The notes below the pieces were generated by a model. It made no database searches and was not told the DNA's origin. It saw only the letters and a program-made list of their open reading frames with translations. A DNA stretch of 7,208 bases from a bacterium (lineage in GTDB: Bacteria > Verrucomicrobiota > Verrucomicrobiae > JAJYAR01): positions 1 through 7,208 of the forward strand of contig JAJYAR010000133.1 of assembly GCA_021779435.1 (NCBI GenBank). Reading direction: 5' to 3'. Positions 4,519-7,208 of this stretch are shown in pieces (the first letter of the stretch is position 1; each line of letters begins with the position of its first letter). Made by a program: the position numbers and the translations under genes.

Positions 4519-6702
4519 TCAGGCCGGCGTCGCCTTCTTCAACGCTTCCTTCACACGGTCGGGCGTCATCGGCAGCTGATTGATCTGGGCGCCCGTCGCG
4601 TCGAACACCGCGTTCGAAATCGCGCCGCCCATGACGATGATCGCCGGCTCGCCGCCACCCTGTGAGGGGATGTCGTCGGCCTTCAGGATCTTCGTCTGGA
4701 TCTTCGGCATCCATGAGAAACGCGGGAGCGTGTAGTTGTCGAAATTGGTGTCGGTGAGCGCGCCGGCATCGAACCGGATCTCTTCCGTGAGCACGTAGCC
4801 CAGACCCATCATGATGCAGCCTTCCATCTGGAGGGTGGCACCCTGCGGGTTCACCACGACGCCCATCTCCTGGGCGCACGACACACGCGTCACCTTGATC
4901 GTGCCGTCGGTCTTGTTGACCTCGACCTCGGCAATCGTCGCGACGACCGAGCCTGCATCGGCACCGCACGCAACGCCGAAGCCGCGGCCGCTCGGTCCCT
5001 TCGCCGGCTTCCAATCGACCATCTCGGCAACGGCCTTGAGCACGCGGATCATCCGCGGATCGGTCGTGTGCTGAAGTCGGAACTCGATCGGATCCACGCC
5101 GGCCAGCGCCGCCAGACGCTCGATGTGCGACTCACGCGCAAAGGCGTTGGTGTTGCATCCCGGAGCGCGCCACGCGCCTACGGCAAAGGGATGCACGCCC
5201 GCGGGGCCGTTGAAGTTTCCCACCGACCGCGTGCGGTGGTTGGCGAGCGCATACGGAAGTCCCGAACCACGATCGCCCGCGAACCGGACGGTGTAATCCC
5301 ACAGCGGAATCTTCCCCGAGGCGTCGATGCCCGACTTGATCTCGACCACCGCCGCCGGCCTGAAGGTGTCGTTGAAGAACTCCTCCTCGCGAGTCCACAT
5401 CACCTGCACGGGCTTGCCGGTGGCCTTCGCCAGACGAGCCGCCTCGACCGCCTGCCCGTTCGCGGACTTTCCGCCGAACGCGCCGCCGACGAAGGGCGTG
5501 ATCACGCGCACGTTGGCGGACGGGAACCCGATCTCGGCCGCGATCTCCTCGCGCGCGCCGAACGGATTCTGCGTCGAGGCCCAGACCGTCGCCTTGTCAC
5601 CCTCGATCCGGGCAATCGCCGTGTGCGTCTCCATCGGCGCGTGCGCCACGTAGCTGTTGAGATAGGTCGCATCGAGCGGCCGCGCGACGAGTTTGCGACC
5701 TTCGTCCACGCTGCCACCGGACGCCACCGTACGTGCCGGCGTCGCGGCATTCTGGAGATGTTCGAAGATATTCCGGTCGTTGAGCTTTGACGGAGACGGA
5801 TCGAACTCCGCCTTCACCTTTCCAAGCGCCTCCTCGGCGACGTCAGGCAGCTGATGCAGCACGGCGACAAACTTGCCGTCCTCGACGACCTGGACGCCCG
5901 CCATCGCCTTCGCCGCGCCGGTGTCCACGCTCTTGAGCACCGCACCGTGCGCCGGCGCGCGCAGGACTCGCGCATACAACATGCCCGGCAGCCGGATGTC
6001 GCCGGTGTACTGCGCCTTGCCCGTGACCTTGTCGCGGGCGTCGCGGCGCGGGAAAGACTTGCCGACCACCTTGAATTCGGAAGGCGTCTTCAGCGGAAGC
6101 TTGTCGGTGATGTGACGCTCGATCCGCTTTCCCTTCGTGAGCTCGCCGTAGGTGACCTTCTTGTCGGGATTGTCGCGGACGAACACCACGCCGTCGCGAA
6201 CGGCGAGGGCGGCAACCGGGACAGCGAGCGACTCGGACGCGAGTTGAAGGAGCACCGCCCTCGCCTCGGTGGCAGCGGCCCGCATCTTCGGGCCGAACTC
6301 ACGCGTCGTCAGTGAACCCCACGTGCCGGCATCGTACGGGCAAAGCTCGGTGTCGCCCATGATGATGTCGATTGAGTCCAGCGACACGTCGAGGTCGTCC
6401 GCCAGCATCTGCGGCAGCGAGGTGACCGGGCCCTGCCCCATCTCGATCTTGCCGGTAAAGCAGGTCACGCGTCCGTCCTCGCCGATGCGAAGGAATGCAT
6501 TGAAGTCGGTCGGCACCGACATGCGCGTGCGCATCGGCCGCGCGGCCTCGGATTCCGCGCCGCGCAGCAGCGGGCCCGCGGCGACAAAGACAACGAGACC
6601 ACCGGCGAGCCTTTGAATGAACTCGCGACGGCTCGGCAGCCGGATATCCGCGGAGGCGGGAACGCCCTTGAAGTCGTGAGTGGGAAGATTGGACGAGTTC
6701 AT
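4519..6702 (-). CDS. Molybdopterin-binding subunit of a xanthine dehydrogenase-family hydroxylase (IorB/NicB-like), Tat-exported
   Basis: Large catalytic subunit (727 aa) that binds the molybdenum-pterin cofactor and hydroxylates an aldehyde or N-heterocycle using water. A twin-arginine signal is visible: SRREFIQ with R25-R26, then a hydrophobic core to about residue 46, predicting a periplasmic enzyme. Next comes a cofactor-domain segment (GKIEMGQGPVTSLPQMLADDL) placed before the hammerhead domain (GKAQYTGDIRLPGMLYARV), the permuted order seen in isoquinoline 1-oxidoreductase and nicotinate dehydrogenase B subunits. GGAFGGK is at 406-412, GAWRAPG follows, and the catalytic glutamate is E685 in GGGEPA. 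The start at 6702 is 2 bases after the upstream gene's stop, with a good AAAGGAG site. The frame continues open to 7107, but that part only shadows the upstream gene. No downstream gene belongs to the operon. Substrate is unknown. Confidence 0.93.
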   Translation of the reverse strand: MNSSNLPTHDFKGVPASADIRLPSRREFIQRLAGGLVVFVAAGPLLRGAESEAARPMRTRMSVPTDFNAFLRIGEDGRVTCFTGKIEMGQGPVTSLPQMLADDLDVSLDSIDIIMGDTELCPYDAGTWGSLTTREFGPKMRAAATEARAVLLQLASESLAVPVAALAVRDGVVFVRDNPDKKVTYGELTKGKRIERHITDKLPLKTPSEFKVVGKSFPRRDARDKVTGKAQYTGDIRLPGMLYARVLRAPAHGAVLKSVDTGAAKAMAGVQVVEDGKFVAVLHQLPDVAEEALGKVKAEFDPSPSKLNDRNIFEHLQNAATPARTVASGGSVDEGRKLVARPLDATYLNSYVAHAPMETHTAIARIEGDKATVWASTQNPFGAREEIAAEIGFPSANVRVITPFVGGAFGGKSANGQAVEAARLAKATGKPVQVMWTREEEFFNDTFRPAAVVEIKSGIDASGKIPLWDYTVRFAGDRGSGLPYALANHRTRSVGNFNGPAGVHPFAVGAWRAPGCNTNAFARESHIERLAALAGVDPIEFRLQHTTDPRMIRVLKAVAEMVDWKPAKGPSGRGFGVACGADAGSVVATIAEVEVNKTDGTIKVTRVSCAQEMGVVVNPQGATLQMEGCIMMGLGYVLTEEIRFDAGALTDTNFDNYTLPRFSWMPKIQTKILKADDIPSQGGGEPAIIVMGGAISNAVFDATGAQINQLPMTPDRVKEALKKATPA

Positions 6703-6704
6703 GG

Positions 6705-7181
6705 TCACGCGGCTCCTTTCATTGCACCGGCGGCTTCGGCAATCGCATCCACAATCCTGGGATGCGCGCCGCAACGGCAGAGATTGTGATCCATCGCCTG
6801 GATGATCTGCGCCCGCGTCGGCCGGGGGTTCTCCTTCAGGAAACTGTATGCCGTGAGGATCATGCCCGGCGTGCAGAAGCCGCACTGCAGGGCGTCGTGC
6901 TTCACGAACGCCTCCTGGATCGGGTGCAACTTCCCGTCCTTCGCAAGTCCCTCGATCGTCCGGACCTTCTTGCCGGCGACCGACTTCACGGTTTCGGCGC
7001 AGCTCCGGACAGCCTTGTCGTTGACGAGCACGGTGCAGGCGCCGCACTGGCTGATGCCGCAGCTGAACTTCGTGCCCGTGAGTCCGAGATCGGTGCGAAG
7101 GACCCACAGCAGGGTTCGGTCGGGATCCACATTCACCCGTACCGGCTGGTCATTGAGTTCGAATGAAATGATTTCAGGCAT
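6705..7181 (-). CDS. [2Fe-2S] subunit of the molybdenum hydroxylase (IorA/CoxS family)
   Basis: Small electron-transfer subunit (158 aa) that passes electrons from the molybdenum centre through two [2Fe-2S] clusters. The N-terminal plant-ferredoxin-type domain carries C41, C46, C49 and C61 (CGISQCGACTVL...C). The C-terminal helical domain carries C100, C103, C135 and C137 (CGFCTPGMILTAY ... CRCG). All eight cysteines are present and the length is typical. There is no signal peptide, so export would have to ride on the Tat signal of its partner, as proposed for relatives. It is the first of two genes; its last codons contain the ribosome site for the catalytic subunit. Its own ATG lacks a Shine-Dalgarno within the 27 bases visible upstream. 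No FAD subunit or cytochrome gene is visible; the region upstream of 7208 is not seen. Confidence 0.95.
   Translation of the reverse strand: MPEIISFELNDQPVRVNVDPDRTLLWVLRTDLGLTGTKFSCGISQCGACTVLVNDKAVRSCAETVKSVAGKKVRTIEGLAKDGKLHPIQEAFVKHDALQCGFCTPGMILTAYSFLKENPRPTRAQIIQAMDHNLCRCGAHPRIVDAIAEAAGAMKGAA
6713..6719 (-). promoter_or_regulatory. Ribosome binding site of the molybdopterin subunit
   Basis: AAAGGAG on the minus strand, 10 bases before the ATG at 6702 and inside the last codons of the [2Fe-2S] subunit gene. It fixes the start of the downstream gene and suggests translational coupling. It is the only well-spaced Shine-Dalgarno in the window. Confidence 0.8.
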
Positions 7182-7208
7182 GGTGACGCAGGAAGAAGGT
7201 CGGGAGTT

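Noticed and set aside
5068..5790. 240-codon open frame on the plus strand
   Set aside because: It is antisense to the molybdopterin subunit, Arg/His-rich, with no recognisable motif.
6703..7107. Long N-terminal extension of the molybdopterin subunit frame
   Set aside because: It overlaps the [2Fe-2S] subunit gene in another frame, is low-complexity and Arg/Gly-rich, and the real start has a good ribosome site and a Tat signal right after it.

Overview
The window is a GC-rich stretch of bacterial chromosome with seven protein genes, one of them cut by the left edge. No RNA gene, transposase, prophage or CRISPR array is visible. The gene content (respiratory nitric oxide reductase, hemerythrin, sugar kinase plus KDPG aldolase, Tat-exported molybdenum hydroxylase) points to a heterotrophic, at least facultatively respiring Gram-negative. 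The dense intergenic repeats (GTAGGAGC-headed REP hairpins, CTCTGTG dyads, CGCGAAG-rich palindromes) together with the gene styles remind me of Verrucomicrobiota of the Opitutaceae type. That placement is inference and was not tested by any search.

Layout, left to right: the 3' end of a nitric oxide reductase large subunit (+, 3-494); a gap with REP elements (495-722); a bacteriohemerythrin (-, 723-1133); a divergent promoter gap (1134-1407); a PfkB-family sugar kinase (+, 1408-2292); a 654-bp repeat-filled gap (2293-2946) holding two 98 % identical 172-bp direct repeats; a KDPG/KHG aldolase (-, 2947-3630); a second divergent gap (3631-3874); a VOC/PhnB-like protein (+, 3875-4369); a short gap with a REP pair (4370-4518); and a two-gene operon for a molybdenum hydroxylase (-): molybdopterin subunit 4519-6702 and [2Fe-2S] subunit 6705-7181.

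Gene orientation alternates, giving three convergent and two divergent gaps. All recognisable repeats sit in the three convergent gaps and none of those families is seen in the two divergent ones, as expected if insertions survive where they do not break promoters.

Functional links are modest. The reductase removes NO at the membrane, and the neighbouring hemerythrin belongs to a family that binds O2 or NO. The kinase and aldolase could both serve Entner-Doudoroff or uronate breakdown, but they are convergent and the kinase looks more like a fructokinase. The hydroxylase subunits form a real operon with translational coupling. I see no convincing new multi-gene system. The items most worth a second look are the covarying REP pairs, the long direct repeat ending 1 bp from the aldolase stop codon, and a hemerythrin in which one canonical iron-ligand histidine is an asparagine.
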